From NCBI GenBank assembly GCA_003280935.1, contig QCDJ01000013.1, forward strand, positions 1 to 33,930: a DNA stretch of 33,930 nt, given 5' to 3'. This DNA is from Prochlorococcus sp. AG-355-B23. GTDB taxonomy: Bacteria; Cyanobacteriota; Cyanobacteriia; PCC-6307; Cyanobiaceae. A model generated the notes under the pieces. The model saw only the letters and a program-made list of their open reading frames with translations. It made no database searches and was not told the origin of the DNA. This document shows, piece by piece, positions 1 through 9,375 of this stretch (position 1 is the stretch's first letter; each line of letters begins with the position of its first letter). The translations under genes and the position numbers were made by a program.

Positions 1-136
1 ATCAAATTTGTTGTTTTCTTTTTCTAAATTTATATCTTTTTTATTTTCTGGAACATTTTTTGGCTTCACTACTTTTTTAATTTTTTTATCATCAAATTTG
101 TTGTTTTCTTTTTCTAAATTTATATCTTTTTTATTT
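1..136. repeat. Two 46-bp direct repeats, period 90 bp, inside the lipoprotein gene
   Basis: Bases 1-46 and 91-136 are identical and both encode NKKDINLEKENNKFD. The 90-base period is a multiple of three, so the repeat is a coding repeat. It may continue past the left edge. There is no array of short repeats with unique spacers, so this is not CRISPR. Confidence 0.9.
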
Positions 137-285
137 AATAAGTTATTTTGTAAATCTTCATTTTTGCTTGTTTTTTCTAAATCATTAAAACTACTTTCAA
201 GAAAATTTCCAATCCTCCCTCCAGAGCATGATTGCAAGAAAATTAAAAAAATTAATAAAAAAAATTCTTTTTTTTTAAAAATCAT
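1..285 (-). CDS. Repeat-containing putative lipoprotein, C-terminus cut by window edge
   Basis: This frame is open from an ATG at 285 to the window edge (95 residues, no stop). The N-terminus has a lysine-rich start, a hydrophobic stretch (residues 8-17) and a lipobox-like L17-Q-S-C20, so it is probably exported and lipidated at Cys20. The mature part is Lys/Asn/Glu rich and of low complexity. A 15-residue block, NKKDINLEKENNKFD, occurs at residues 51-65 and again at 81-95. The two copies are identical over 46 bases and spaced 90 bases apart. The gene is just downstream of topA on the same strand (7-base gap). I do not recognise the family. The lipoprotein call is inferred from the signal alone; the rest of the protein lies outside the window. 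Confidence 0.62.
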   Translation of the reverse strand, partial: MIFKKKEFFLLIFLIFLQSCSGGRIGNFLESSFNDLEKTSKNEDLQNNLLNKKDINLEKENNKFDDKKIKKVVKPKNVPENKKDINLEKENNKFD

Positions 286-292
286 ATTTTTT

Positions 293-2899
293 CTAACTTT
301 TCTTTTTCCTTGTAGTTTTTTTATTACTAATCTTTGTTTTTTTTAAAATTGCGCCTTTTTTATCTTTTAGTTTTTCTTCTAAAAGAGATACTGCTTCATC
401 TATGGTAAATTTTTCTATGTCAGTATCTTTGGCAATCGAAACATTAGTTTTGCCACATTTTAAATAGACACCATATCTTCCATTTAATATTTGAATTTTT
501 TCTTTAAATTCTTTCGGTTTTCCAAAGTCTTTAAGTACCTCTTGACCACCTCTACCCATTTTTGGCATCGCAAGAATTTCTAATGCTCGTTTTATATCAA
601 CAGTAAAAACATCATCCTCTTTCTTTAAGGATCTATTTTCAGATTCAGATTCATTTTTAATCCATTTGATGTAAGGGCCAAATCTTCCTCTATCAGCTTC
701 AACAACTCCTCCTTCAGGATGAACTCCTAACAATCTAGGTAAACTTAAAAGTACAAGCGCTTCATCTAGAGTTAGATCATCAGTTTTCAACTCTTTGGGT
801 AATGAAGCTCTTCTTGGTTTAGCTTTATCTTGATCATTATTTCCCAATTGTACGTAAGGTCCATAAGGGCCAAATCTTAAAAAGACTTTTTCCCCAGTTT
901 TCGGGTCAGTTCCAAGATCTGATGGGCCACTTAAAATTTGATCAACTTGCTTTATATCTAAATCTCCAGGAGTAATATCCATTGGAAGATTACCTTTAGC
1001 CTGAATTTCATTACCAGATTCATCAATTTTTGTACCCTCTAGCCAAGGTCCGTTAGAGCCTATTCTGACTACGCAAGGAAGGTCTTCGAAATCAACTTGT
1101 CTATAAGCTTTACCATCAATATCACCCTCTGTTTTCTGAACTTTTACCTCCAAACCATTTTTACCTTTATAGAAAGTTTCTAGGTATGGTAGCCACTCAA
1201 GATTACCAGAAGATATTTCATCCAATGAAGATTCCATTTTTGCTGTAAAAGTAGTATCAACCAGATCAGGAAAATGTTCTTCTAATAGAGCAGTAACAGC
1301 AAAAGCTGTAAACGTTGGAGCCAAAGTATTGGAAGATATATTCGCATAACCTCTATCAACTATGGTCCCAATAATGCTGGCATAGGTAGAAGGTCTCCCA
1401 ATTCCTTCTTTTTCAAGAACTTTAACTAATGCAGCCTCTGTATATCTTGCAGGAGGTTTAGTTTCATGAAAAGTAGATTCCTTATTAGTAACTTCAAGAC
1501 ATGTTCCAGTTGTTAAGTTTGGGAGAATAATTTCTTGTTGTTCAAGGGATGAACTTGGGTCATCACTTCCCTCGACATAAGCTCTGAAGAATCCTGCGAA
1601 ATCAATACTTTTCCCGCTCGATTTAAATAATCCATCCCCTACGCTAATTTCAGCATTAATCATTGTTAACCTAGCTTCCGCCATTTGACTAGCTACAGTT
1701 CTTTTCCAAATTAAATCGTAAAGTGATAAGTCTCTACCAGTTAGATTAGTTTCCTTTGGTGTTTTAAATACCTCACCTGCCGGCCTAATAGCTTCGTGTG
1801 CTTCTTGAGCATTTCTTGCAGTTGAATTAAATTGTCTTGGTGAGTTAGATAAATATTCTTTTCCATACATAGAACTGACACATTCTCTAGCAGCTCTTGT
1901 GGCTTGTTCGGAGAGATGAACTGAATCAGTTCTCATATATGTTATGAAACCTCTCTCATATAGACCTTGTGCACATCTCATAGTTTCTCTTGCAGACAAA
2001 CGAAGCTTCCTATTTGCTTCTTGTTGTAATGTGCTAGTTGTAAATGGAGGAACTGGCTTACGAGTGGATGGCTTTTTTTCGATTTTTGAGACTAACCAAT
2101 CCTCTGAGGAAAAAGTCTTCAATAAATCATTTACTTGTTGTTCTCCAATTATTAAAGATTTGTTTCCTTCTTTTAATTTACCGGTTTGTTCGTCGAAATC
2201 GGAACCGTTAGAAATTCTTTGACCGTTTAAACTGAATAACTTAGTTTCGAAAGTAATATTATCTTTTACTAGGGAAGCTTTAATCCCCCAGTAACTAGCT
2301 TTTTTAAAGGATCTTCTTTCTCTCTCTCGCCTAACAAGAAGTCTTACAGAAACTGATTGGACACGACCAGCAGATAGTCGGGGGGCTACCTTCTTCCAAA
2401 GTAAAGGAGATAATTCATATCCAAAAAGCCTGTCCAAGATTCTTCTTGTTTCTTGAGCCTGAACAAGTTCCATATCAATTTCTCTTGTTTGGTCTAAAGC
2501 TTTATTAATTGCCTTTTTTGTGATTTCATGAAAAACCATTCTCTTAGTTGGTATTTTAGGCTTAAGGATTTGCAAGAGATGCCAGCTAATACTCTCTCCC
2601 TCTCTATCTTCATCAGTTGCCAGTAATAGCTGGTTTGCACCTTTCAATGCATCTTTTAACTCTTTAACAACCTTTTTCTTATCTTTTGGAACTATATAAA
2701 GTGGTTCAAAATCTTCTGTTGTATTAACTCCTATCCTTGACCATTTTTCCTTTTTAACCGCAGCAGGTATTTCAGCAGCTCCTTTTGGAAGATCTCTTAC
2801 ATGTCCCATTGAAGCGAGTACTTCATAATTAGGAGGCAAAAACTTTCTTATAGTTTTTGCTTTGGTGGGACTTTCAACAATAACAAGTGTGTGATCCAA
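293..2899 (-). CDS. topA: DNA topoisomerase I (type IA)
   Basis: This enzyme relaxes negatively supercoiled DNA through a transient 5'-phosphotyrosine link. The 868-aa protein starts with the TOPRIM domain (VIVESPTKA with Glu9; acidic triad D96-E-D98-R-E100), then SAGRVQSV at 176-183 and the active-site tyrosine Y321 in GFITYMRTDS. The C-terminal third carries several degenerate repeats (FGPY-type blocks such as RFGPYGPYVQ and RFGPYIKW), as in cyanobacterial enzymes, in place of the CxxC zinc fingers of E. coli TopA. It ends in a lysine-rich tail. The start is TTG at 2899: TOPRIM begins immediately after it, so no later start is possible. The gene is divergent from ndhB across 175 bases. Confidence 0.97.
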   Translation of the reverse strand: MDHTLVIVESPTKAKTIRKFLPPNYEVLASMGHVRDLPKGAAEIPAAVKKEKWSRIGVNTTEDFEPLYIVPKDKKKVVKELKDALKGANQLLLATDEDREGESISWHLLQILKPKIPTKRMVFHEITKKAINKALDQTREIDMELVQAQETRRILDRLFGYELSPLLWKKVAPRLSAGRVQSVSVRLLVRRERERRSFKKASYWGIKASLVKDNITFETKLFSLNGQRISNGSDFDEQTGKLKEGNKSLIIGEQQVNDLLKTFSSEDWLVSKIEKKPSTRKPVPPFTTSTLQQEANRKLRLSARETMRCAQGLYERGFITYMRTDSVHLSEQATRAARECVSSMYGKEYLSNSPRQFNSTARNAQEAHEAIRPAGEVFKTPKETNLTGRDLSLYDLIWKRTVASQMAEARLTMINAEISVGDGLFKSSGKSIDFAGFFRAYVEGSDDPSSSLEQQEIILPNLTTGTCLEVTNKESTFHETKPPARYTEAALVKVLEKEGIGRPSTYASIIGTIVDRGYANISSNTLAPTFTAFAVTALLEEHFPDLVDTTFTAKMESSLDEISSGNLEWLPYLETFYKGKNGLEVKVQKTEGDIDGKAYRQVDFEDLPCVVRIGSNGPWLEGTKIDESGNEIQAKGNLPMDITPGDLDIKQVDQILSGPSDLGTDPKTGEKVFLRFGPYGPYVQLGNNDQDKAKPRRASLPKELKTDDLTLDEALVLLSLPRLLGVHPEGGVVEADRGRFGPYIKWIKNESESENRSLKKEDDVFTVDIKRALEILAMPKMGRGGQEVLKDFGKPKEFKEKIQILNGRYGVYLKCGKTNVSIAKDTDIEKFTIDEAVSLLEEKLKDKKGAILKKTKISNKKTTRKKKS

Positions 2900-3074
2900 G
2901 GTTTATTTCAAAAATTGGTGTTTTTGTTCTGTTAGGGCATATTATGATTATTTGAAGCTTTTTCAAGTATTTTCTTCTGAAAATTTCAAAAATCATGCTC
3001 ACAAATTATAATCAAGTTAAGATTAACTCTTAGACCCTTACAATCAAACATCTAATTTAATCCAATTTAATAAA

Positions 3075-4595
3075 GTGCCCAACGAAATCTTTACAATTAA
3101 TTTAAATGCTCAAGCCATTATTCCAGAGGCTTTTATTTTATTAGGTATTGTTGGAACACTTCTTGTAGATTTAGCTGGAGAAAAAACTGCATCAAAATGG
3201 GCACCAATAATTTGCTATTTATCAATTGGCAGCTCTCTCGTTAGTTTGGCATTGCAATGGAGTAATCCTGTAGAAAGCGCATTCCTTGGGTCCTTTAATT
3301 CAGATAATTTGGCAATCGCATTTAGAGCAATAATTTCTTTATCAACCTTAATATCTTTACTTATAAGTTGGCGGTATACAGAACAAAGTGGTAGCCCAAT
3401 TGGCGAGTTTGCTGCGATAGTTCTTTCGGCCACCCTTGGAGCAATGCTCTTGTGTGGATCTACTGACCTTATTAGTGTATTTATATCTCTGGAAACTTTA
3501 TCAGTAGCAAGTTACTTACTTTCTGGTTACCTCAAGAGAGATCCAAGAAGTTCAGAAGCGGCCTTAAAATACCTCCTTGTTGGATCAGCTGCTGCTGCGG
3601 TCTATTTGTATGGATCCTCTTTTCTTTATGGATTAAGTGGTTCAACAAACTTAACGACCATAGGTTTAGAAATTATCAATAAGCCATCCTTTATTACTTC
3701 ACTAGCTCTTGTATTTGTCTTATCAACAGTTGCCTTTAAAATTGCTGCTGTTCCCTTTCATCAATGGACTCCTGATGTATATGAGGGTTCACCTACACCT
3801 GTAGTAGCTTTTTTATCTGTTGGTTCAAAAACAGCGGGCTTTGCATTTGCAATAAGAATATTAAGCACAACTTTCTCTTCTTTTGACGAAGAATGGAAAC
3901 TTTTATTTACCATTTTGGCAATATTGAGCATGGCTCTAGGAAACGTTGTAGCTCTAGCTCAAACCTCAATGAAAAGGATGCTAGCTTACAGTTCTATTGG
4001 ACAAGCAGGATTTGTAATGATTGGAATAGTATCTGGCACACAAGATGGTTTATCATCTGCTGTTTTATATTTAGCTGCATATTTATTTATGAATTTAGGT
4101 GCATTTTCTTGTGTAATACTTTTCTCACTAAGAACTGGTTCCGACAGAATTCTTGATTACTCAGGACTTTACCAAAAAGATCCTCTCATTACATTAGGCT
4201 TAAGCCTTTGTCTTCTATCTCTTGGAGGGTTACCTCCAATGTTGGGATTTTTTGGAAAGATATACTTGTTCTTTGCAGGTTGGGCGAATCATCAATATCT
4301 ACTAGTAATTGTTGGATTAGTAACTTCAGTTATATCTATTTATTACTACATTTCAGTGATAAAAATGATGGTAGTTAAAGAACCACAGGAAGCTTCTGAA
4401 ATAGTCAAATCATATCCAGAAATTAATTGGGGAATTGTAGGATTACCTCCCTTGAGAATTGCACTTTATACTTGCGTGGCGGTAACTGCTCTTGGAGGAA
4501 TCCTATCTAATCCTCTTTTTAAATTAGCCAATACAGCAGTTTCAGAAACTCCTTTCTTACAAGATATTATTGCTACAGCAAATAATATTTCCTAG
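3075..4595 (+). CDS. ndhB: NAD(P)H-quinone oxidoreductase subunit 2 (NdhB)
   Basis: A 506-residue, strongly hydrophobic protein of about 14 membrane segments, the proton-pumping antiporter-like subunit 2 (Nuo-N type) of the photosynthetic NDH-1 complex in the thylakoid membrane. It works in respiration and cyclic electron flow. Family motifs visible are the [11 protein letters not shown] segment with the preceding glutamate (SLET), the [16 protein letters not shown] helix, and [19 protein letters not shown] with the conserved lysine and histidine. The start is GTG at 3075; the residues that follow ([18 protein letters not shown]) look like a normal NdhB N-terminus. The 17-base gap to the next gene suggests co-transcription. 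Confidence 0.97.
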   Translation: MPNEIFTINLNAQAIIPEAFILLGIVGTLLVDLAGEKTASKWAPIICYLSIGSSLVSLALQWSNPVESAFLGSFNSDNLAIAFRAIISLSTLISLLISWRYTEQSGSPIGEFAAIVLSATLGAMLLCGSTDLISVFISLETLSVASYLLSGYLKRDPRSSEAALKYLLVGSAAAAVYLYGSSFLYGLSGSTNLTTIGLEIINKPSFITSLALVFVLSTVAFKIAAVPFHQWTPDVYEGSPTPVVAFLSVGSKTAGFAFAIRILSTTFSSFDEEWKLLFTILAILSMALGNVVALAQTSMKRMLAYSSIGQAGFVMIGIVSGTQDGLSSAVLYLAAYLFMNLGAFSCVILFSLRTGSDRILDYSGLYQKDPLITLGLSLCLLSLGGLPPMLGFFGKIYLFFAGWANHQYLLVIVGLVTSVISIYYYISVIKMMVVKEPQEASEIVKSYPEINWGIVGLPPLRIALYTCVAVTALGGILSNPLFKLANTAVSETPFLQDIIATANNIS

Positions 4596-4611
4596 AAGAA
4601 TTATTCAATAA

Positions 4612-5298
4612 ATGTCTAAGAAAGTTGCAAGTTTAGAAAATATATCTAAAACATATGGGAAAGAGGATTTAACTGTCAAAGCCTTAGACAGCATAAATTT
4701 AGAAATTTATAGAGGTGATTATTTAGCTGTAATGGGAGCAAGTGGCTCAGGTAAAAGTACAGCTATGAATATTATTGGATGTTTAGATAGACCATCTGAA
4801 GGTATTTATAAATTAAATGGTATTCCTGTTGAGAATTTATCTGATGATGAGCTCGCGGAAATACGTAACCAAAAATTAGGCTTCGTTTTTCAACAATTTC
4901 ATCTTCTTTCAGACGCAACTGCGCTTGAAAACGTAACTTTGCCCATGATTTATGCTGGTATTGAGCCTGAGCAAAGATTAGAGCGAGGTAAGAATGCCTT
5001 AAAAAAAGTTGGTCTTTCAGAAAGGATGAATAATCGCCCAAACCAATTATCAGGGGGTCAACAACAACGAGTTGCTATTGCGAGGGCTATTATCAATAAC
5101 CCTGCAATTTTGTTAGCCGACGAACCTACTGGAGCACTAGATTCAAAAACCACTGAAGATGTATTAGATCTTTTTGACAAACTGCATGAATCTGGAATAA
5201 CTATAGTTTTAGTTACGCACGAAGATGAAGTTGCAAATCGTGCAAAAAAAATAGCCAAATTTAAGGATGGAAGAATAGTTGAATTGAAAGTTAATTGA
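4612..5298 (+). CDS. ABC transporter ATP-binding protein, MacB/LolD/DevA type
   Basis: A stand-alone nucleotide-binding subunit of 228 residues. It has Walker A GASGSGKST (42-50), Q-loop FVFQQFHLL (91-99), signature LSGGQ (146-150), Walker B ILLADEPTGALDS (167-178) and H-loop His203. The sequence resembles the MacB/LolD/DevA group, which partners an FtsX-like permease in exporting lipids, lipoproteins or macrolides from the inner membrane. No permease or membrane-fusion gene is in the window, so the substrate cannot be assigned. The gene follows ndhB closely and converges on birA with a 2-base gap. Confidence 0.93.
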   Translation: MSKKVASLENISKTYGKEDLTVKALDSINLEIYRGDYLAVMGASGSGKSTAMNIIGCLDRPSEGIYKLNGIPVENLSDDELAEIRNQKLGFVFQQFHLLSDATALENVTLPMIYAGIEPEQRLERGKNALKKVGLSERMNNRPNQLSGGQQQRVAIARAIINNPAILLADEPTGALDSKTTEDVLDLFDKLHESGITIVLVTHEDEVANRAKKIAKFKDGRIVELKVN

Positions 5299-5300
5299 AT

Positions 5301-6050
5301 TCAGAACCTTCTAATTACCTTCAATTGAGTTTCATTTTCAATTCTTAAATTCCCATCGGAATCAATATCTTTAATTTTCCATTTATGAGGACAATAACCA
5401 CTAGGTAAAAAACTTTTAGTAAGAAACTTATTTGCAGATTTAATAACATATTCTTTCTTCTTATTGCATTCAATTGAATCATAAAAAGCTTTAAGAACTT
5501 GAGCTGTCCAATAGTGTTGATTAATATTCTTAGTTTGAAGTACTTTCGATAATGAAGTACCCTCTGATGGAGTGTAATTTAAAACATTCATGCCAATTCC
5601 TACTCTTACATAGATAATTTCTTTGCCTCTTGTTATCACCCTTGGTAAAAATCCAATCAACTTTTTTGAACCAAAAAAAATATCATTTGGCCATTTCAAA
5701 CAAACATTTATATTCTCTTGTCTAAGCATTTCACATAACTTTATCCCTAAAGACAAATTAAATATTTGATATTCAAATTCTTTTGAAAATATTGGGTAAG
5801 CTGCGCTTAACCAAATTCCGCCTTTTGGAGAAACCCAAGTTTTTGAGTTTTGGCCAACCCCTGAGAACTGTTCTCTTGCAATTATCGCTACTGGCTGATT
5901 TTTCTTTATTTCAGAATTTCCAAGCAAGTTTGTTAGCTCATTTTCGGTACTTTTACATTTTATTTTGTAAAAAAGCCTCCACCTTGGATATTGACCCTGG
6001 ATTTTTTTTAAGTAAAAAACTGTCTTAGATGCAGATCCAATAACTTTCAC
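5301..6050 (-). CDS. birA: Biotin--[acetyl-CoA-carboxylase] ligase (BirA catalytic type)
   Basis: This enzyme makes biotinyl-AMP and transfers biotin to the BCCP subunit of acetyl-CoA carboxylase. The 249-residue protein has the substrate-binding loop as FSGVGQNSKTWVSPKGGIWLS (about 62-82), a diverged form of the GRGRxxRxW motif. It also has KWPNDI at 119-124, KKLIG at 129-133 and GIGMNV at 151-156. There is no N-terminal helix-turn-helix, so it is a group I ligase and not a repressor. The first ~50 residues are a poorly conserved cap. The start is GTG at 6050; the alternatives fall too close to the conserved core. It is divergent from the DciA-like gene across 75 bases. Confidence 0.93.
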   Translation of the reverse strand: MKVIGSASKTVFYLKKIQGQYPRWRLFYKIKCKSTENELTNLLGNSEIKKNQPVAIIAREQFSGVGQNSKTWVSPKGGIWLSAAYPIFSKEFEYQIFNLSLGIKLCEMLRQENINVCLKWPNDIFFGSKKLIGFLPRVITRGKEIIYVRVGIGMNVLNYTPSEGTSLSKVLQTKNINQHYWTAQVLKAFYDSIECNKKKEYVIKSANKFLTKSFLPSGYCPHKWKIKDIDSDGNLRIENETQLKVIRRF

Positions 6051-6125
6051 AAATTCTTTATTAAAACAACGAGCATCTTTTTAAAGATTAGATTAACTTT
6101 AGTCTTAATAAGTAAATTTTACAAA

Positions 6126-6611
6126 TTGGACAAAAAGTATTTGCCAATAGTGAATAGAAGGAATCCACATACATTAAAAAATTGTCTTGAAGATTTCAGA
6201 AAATCATGGGGAGACTTAGATAAACTTTCTAAAATCAACGACAACTGGAAGAACTTAATCGGTTTGGAACTATTTCAAGAATGCAAACCACTAAATATTG
6301 AAAAAAAAATACTTACTATTGCAGTAAATCATCCACAGTGGCGCCAAGCTTTAATCTATAACAAGCATAAATTGAAAGAGAGAATTGAGAAAATTGGAAT
6401 AACTTTGAATGAAATAAAAATAATACAAAATTATGAAATTAAAAATAAAAATATCGAAGCTAATAATGCAAAGATAGTTTGGGCAAGGCATCCAAGCAGA
6501 ATCCATCAAAATAATATGTGTATTTGTACTCTCTGTAATTCCCCTTCTCCTGAGGGCGAAATCAAAAGATGGGGGAAATGCTCTTTTTGTTGGAGAAAAA
6601 TAAATAACTAA
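6126..6611 (+). CDS. DUF721/DciA-like protein with C-terminal zinc-ribbon-like module
   Basis: Residues ~14-105 look like a DUF721 (DciA) domain: an NxLEDFRKSWG start, a W-x-x-x-x-G segment and the ILTIAVNHPQWRQAL strand-helix. DciA proteins load the replicative helicase DnaB in bacteria lacking DnaC, so a helicase-loading role is the likeliest reading. The C-terminal 30 residues contain C132, C134-x-x-C137 and C152-x-x-C155, a zinc-ribbon-like arrangement not found in the classical DciA domain. The start is TTG at 6126. The family call rests on pattern memory; the helicase role is inferred. Confidence 0.78.
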   Translation: MDKKYLPIVNRRNPHTLKNCLEDFRKSWGDLDKLSKINDNWKNLIGLELFQECKPLNIEKKILTIAVNHPQWRQALIYNKHKLKERIEKIGITLNEIKIIQNYEIKNKNIEANNAKIVWARHPSRIHQNNMCICTLCNSPSPEGEIKRWGKCSFCWRKINN

Positions 6612-6616
6612 ATTCT

Positions 6617-7318
6617 TTATTTAGTTAAAATTAATATCCCCATTTGCCCCCCCAAAATAGTCCTATATTCAGCTTTTTTAAATCCAACTTCCTTAGCTAT
6701 ATTTATAAGCTCATTTTTCTTTGGAAAATTTCTAATACTTTTTTCAATATATGCGTACTCTGGACCTAAATTAAAAAGCCGCGAAATGGTTACTACAACA
6801 AATCTCAAATAAATTTTCTGAAAAATATTGGATAAAGAACTTTTTGTTGAGTGATTAAAATCCAAAAATCCTGCCCTTCCTTTATCCTTCAAAAGATAAA
6901 AAACTTTTTTTATTCCTTCTTCGACATTATTCAAGTTTCTCAGTCCATATGACATGCAAATCCCATCAAAATTTTTTGAATAATCATTAATTTTTAATAC
7001 ATCTTGAATTTCCCACTTGATAAATTTATTTTTTTTTAGCTTTGATTTTTTCTTTGCAATATTTAAGATATCCTTTGCACTGTCAATTCCAGTAATTGAG
7101 CCCATTGGACTAACTCTCTCAGAAATTAAGAATGCTAAGTCTCCAGTTCCACAGCACAAGTCTGCCCAATCTTCACCATTTAAGGGTTCCAATAAATTAA
7201 CTAATTTCCTTTTCCATAATTTGTGCAGACCAAAACTTAATAAATTATTTAAAAAGTCATATTTATAAGAAATTTTATTAAATATATTTTTGACTTCGAT
7301 AGTTTTTGTAAATTTCAT
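6617..7318 (-). CDS. menG: 2-phytyl-1,4-naphthoquinone methyltransferase (UbiE/MenG family)
   Basis: A class I SAM methyltransferase of the UbiE/COQ5 family, 233 residues. It shows the family-typical start (FNKISYKYDFLNNLLSFGLHKLWK), SAM motif I DLCCGTGD at 53-60, the acidic GID near 78, and the YGLRNL signature after motif IV. In cyanobacteria this enzyme performs the last methylation of phylloquinone, the photosystem I A1 cofactor. It converges on the DciA-like gene (5-base gap) and follows hisF on the same strand after 45 bases. Confidence 0.92.
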   Translation of the reverse strand: MKFTKTIEVKNIFNKISYKYDFLNNLLSFGLHKLWKRKLVNLLEPLNGEDWADLCCGTGDLAFLISERVSPMGSITGIDSAKDILNIAKKKSKLKKNKFIKWEIQDVLKINDYSKNFDGICMSYGLRNLNNVEEGIKKVFYLLKDKGRAGFLDFNHSTKSSLSNIFQKIYLRFVVVTISRLFNLGPEYAYIEKSIRNFPKKNELINIAKEVGFKKAEYRTILGGQMGILILTK

Positions 7319-7363
7319 TTTTAAATTTTTAACTTATTTCTTTTTGGTATTAAATTAAATTTT

Positions 7364-8134
7364 TTATTCATATGGTCTAATTGGAAGTTTTTTTTCGAGG
7401 AGGAAAGTCTTTATTTCTCTTAAAGAAATTTTCTTATCATGAAGTAATGATGCTAAAAGTGCGGCTGATGCCCTGCCTTCATTGAAAACATCATAGATAT
7501 CTTCTAAACAACCTGCCCCTCCAGAAGCAATCACTGGAATATTAACAATATTGGTAACAGATTCAGTCAGATGTAAATCATATCCATTCTGCGTGCCATC
7601 ACCATCCATTGAAGTAAGCAAAATTTCCCCTGCGCCTAAATCCTCAACTTTCTTTGCCCAACTTAATACATCTATTCCAGTATTTTCTCTCCCTCCTTTT
7701 ACATATACCTCCCATTCATCAGTCTTATTAACTTTTCTTTTAGCATCAATTGCTATCACGATACATTGATTACCAAATTCTCTAGAACTTTTAGAAATTA
7801 AATTTGGATTTCTAACAGCAGAAGAATTCAAACTCACTTTGTCTGCTCCAGCCCTTAAAAGATCATTAATTGAAGAAACAGAATCTATTCCTCCACCTAC
7901 TGTAAATGGGATTTTTACCGATTTTGCAGTCCTAGAGACAAGGTCAACTAATGTATTTCTATTTTCTACACTAGCTCTAATATCTAAGAATACTAATTCA
8001 TCTGCGCCCTCATCAGAATACCTACAAGCCAATTCAACAGGATCGCCTGAGTCTCTCAAGTTAACAAAATTTACACCTTTAACCACTCTGCCATGGGCGA
8101 CATCTAAACAAGGAATTAAACGAAGAGCTACCAT
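7364..8134 (-). CDS. hisF: Imidazole glycerol phosphate synthase cyclase subunit
   Basis: HisF is the (beta/alpha)8 cyclase that, with the HisH glutaminase, converts PRFAR and ammonia to imidazole glycerol phosphate and AICAR in histidine synthesis. It is 256 residues, the normal length. Asp11 ([13 protein letters not shown]) and Asp130 (VIAIDAKR), the two catalytic acids, are present. The phosphate-binding glycine loops are seen at VGGGID (79-84) and [10 protein letters not shown]. hisH is not in the window. The gene is divergent from the petP-like gene across 59 bases. Confidence 0.98.
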   Translation of the reverse strand: MVALRLIPCLDVAHGRVVKGVNFVNLRDSGDPVELACRYSDEGADELVFLDIRASVENRNTLVDLVSRTAKSVKIPFTVGGGIDSVSSINDLLRAGADKVSLNSSAVRNPNLISKSSREFGNQCIVIAIDAKRKVNKTDEWEVYVKGGRENTGIDVLSWAKKVEDLGAGEILLTSMDGDGTQNGYDLHLTESVTNIVNIPVIASGGAGCLEDIYDVFNEGRASAALLASLLHDKKISLREIKTFLLEKKLPIRPYE

Positions 8135-8193
8135 TTTAGTAAAAATTGTCCAAATGCTGTTAATCTTGCATAATAGCTTCCATTTTACCTCTT

Positions 8194-8418
8194 ATGGCTG
8201 AAACAAAATTATTACCCAAAATCGGTAGTAAAATCAAAATTAACATTAACAAAGTAAAAGATAGACTACCTGCTAAATTAATCGATCAAATATCCTCGAA
8301 TCCTAAAGCCGTAATAACAGGCTATAAAATGACAGATGGCAGAAGTATTGGGATCACCGCAAAATTTCAGAATGGTGAGCAAAATTGGTTTTTCCCAGAA
8401 GAAATTGAGAAAGGTTAA
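8194..8418 (+). CDS. petP: PetP/DUF2862 family small protein
   Basis: A 74-residue soluble protein that I recognise as the cyanobacterial DUF2862 family, whose founding member (Ssr2998) is PetP, a small peripheral subunit of the cytochrome b6f complex with an SH3-like fold. Visible hallmarks are the KIGSKIKIN start, the GYKMTDGRSIGI segment (about 43-54) and the aromatic NWFFPEE near the C-terminus (64-70). It lies 8 bases upstream of chlG, so the two are probably co-transcribed. The family call is from memory; the b6f role is inferred from the family. Confidence 0.72.
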   Translation: MAETKLLPKIGSKIKININKVKDRLPAKLIDQISSNPKAVITGYKMTDGRSIGITAKFQNGEQNWFFPEEIEKG

Positions 8419-8426
8419 AGAGTAAA

Positions 8427-9374
8427 GTGAATGATCCAAAACAACTATTAGGAATTAAAGGTGCCTCTGAAACATCAAGTATATGGAAACTCCGTATACA
8501 GTTAATGAAACCAATAACGTGGATCCCTTTGATATGGGGAGTTATTTGTGGAGCAGCTGCAAGTGGGAATTTTGAATGGACATTTAGTAATGTTCTAGCT
8601 TCATTAGCATGTATGTTGATGAGTGGACCACTTCTGGCTGGTTATACCCAAACCATAAATGATTTTTTTGATAAAGAAATTGATGCAATTAATGAACCAA
8701 ATAGACCAATTCCTTCCGGCAAAATTTCAATTAAAGATGTAAAAATACAAATCTGGGTATTACTTATAGCGGGTTTAATAGTTGCTTTTCTATTAGATTT
8801 ATATGCTAAGCACAGCTTCCCATCTGTCTTACTTTTGGCATTAGGAGGTTCATTTGTTAGTTATATATATTCTGCTCCACCACTCAAATTAAAACAGAAT
8901 GGTTGGCTTGGAAATTATGCATTAGGAGCATCTTATATAGCTTTACCTTGGTGGGCAGGACAAGCCTTGTTTGGGAAATTAACTATCGTGACGGCGATAC
9001 TAACACTTGCTTATAGCCTCTCAGGACTTGGAATCGCTGTTATTAATGATTTCAAAAGTGTTGAAGGAGACTCAAAGCTAGGCTTAAATTCTCTACCAGT
9101 AGTATTTGGAATTAAAAATGCAAGTAGAATAAGTGCAGGACTGATTGACATTTTTCAATTAGCAATGGTTGTAGTATTAGTCATTATTGGTCAACATTTA
9201 GCCTCTGTAATTTTGGTTTTATTGATAATTCCACAAATTACATTTCAAGATATGTGGTTACTAAGAGATCCCCTAAAGTTTGATGTCAAATATCAAGCAA
9301 GTGCCCAACCGTTCCTTATAACTGGGATGTTAGTTACAGCTTTAGCGATAGGACATAGTTTTTTAGTTGCTTAA
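8427..9374 (+). CDS. chlG: Chlorophyll synthase
   Basis: A UbiA-family membrane prenyltransferase of 315 residues with about eight or nine hydrophobic segments. It esterifies chlorophyllide with geranylgeranyl/phytyl diphosphate in the thylakoid membrane. The first prenyl-diphosphate motif is NDFFDKEID (78-86, Asp79, Asp82 and Asp86), followed by the chlorophyll-synthase-typical NEPNRPIPSG. The second is NDFKSVEGDSKLGL, in the C-terminal half. The start is GTG at 8427; the nearby ATG at 8431 is out of frame. The stop is immediately followed by the start of the penicillin-binding protein gene. Confidence 0.97.
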   Translation: MNDPKQLLGIKGASETSSIWKLRIQLMKPITWIPLIWGVICGAAASGNFEWTFSNVLASLACMLMSGPLLAGYTQTINDFFDKEIDAINEPNRPIPSGKISIKDVKIQIWVLLIAGLIVAFLLDLYAKHSFPSVLLLALGGSFVSYIYSAPPLKLKQNGWLGNYALGASYIALPWWAGQALFGKLTIVTAILTLAYSLSGLGIAVINDFKSVEGDSKLGLNSLPVVFGIKNASRISAGLIDIFQLAMVVVLVIIGQHLASVILVLLIIPQITFQDMWLLRDPLKFDVKYQASAQPFLITGMLVTALAIGHSFLVA

Positions 9375-9375
9375 G

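Noticed and set aside
1..136. CRISPR array
   Set aside because: Only two in-frame copies, 44-base separation that is itself coding, and no cas genes.
8..346. Phe/Leu-rich 112-residue plus-strand frame at the left edge
   Set aside because: It is the complement of the Lys/Asn/Glu-rich lipoprotein gene and runs into topA; composition is that of an antisense shadow.
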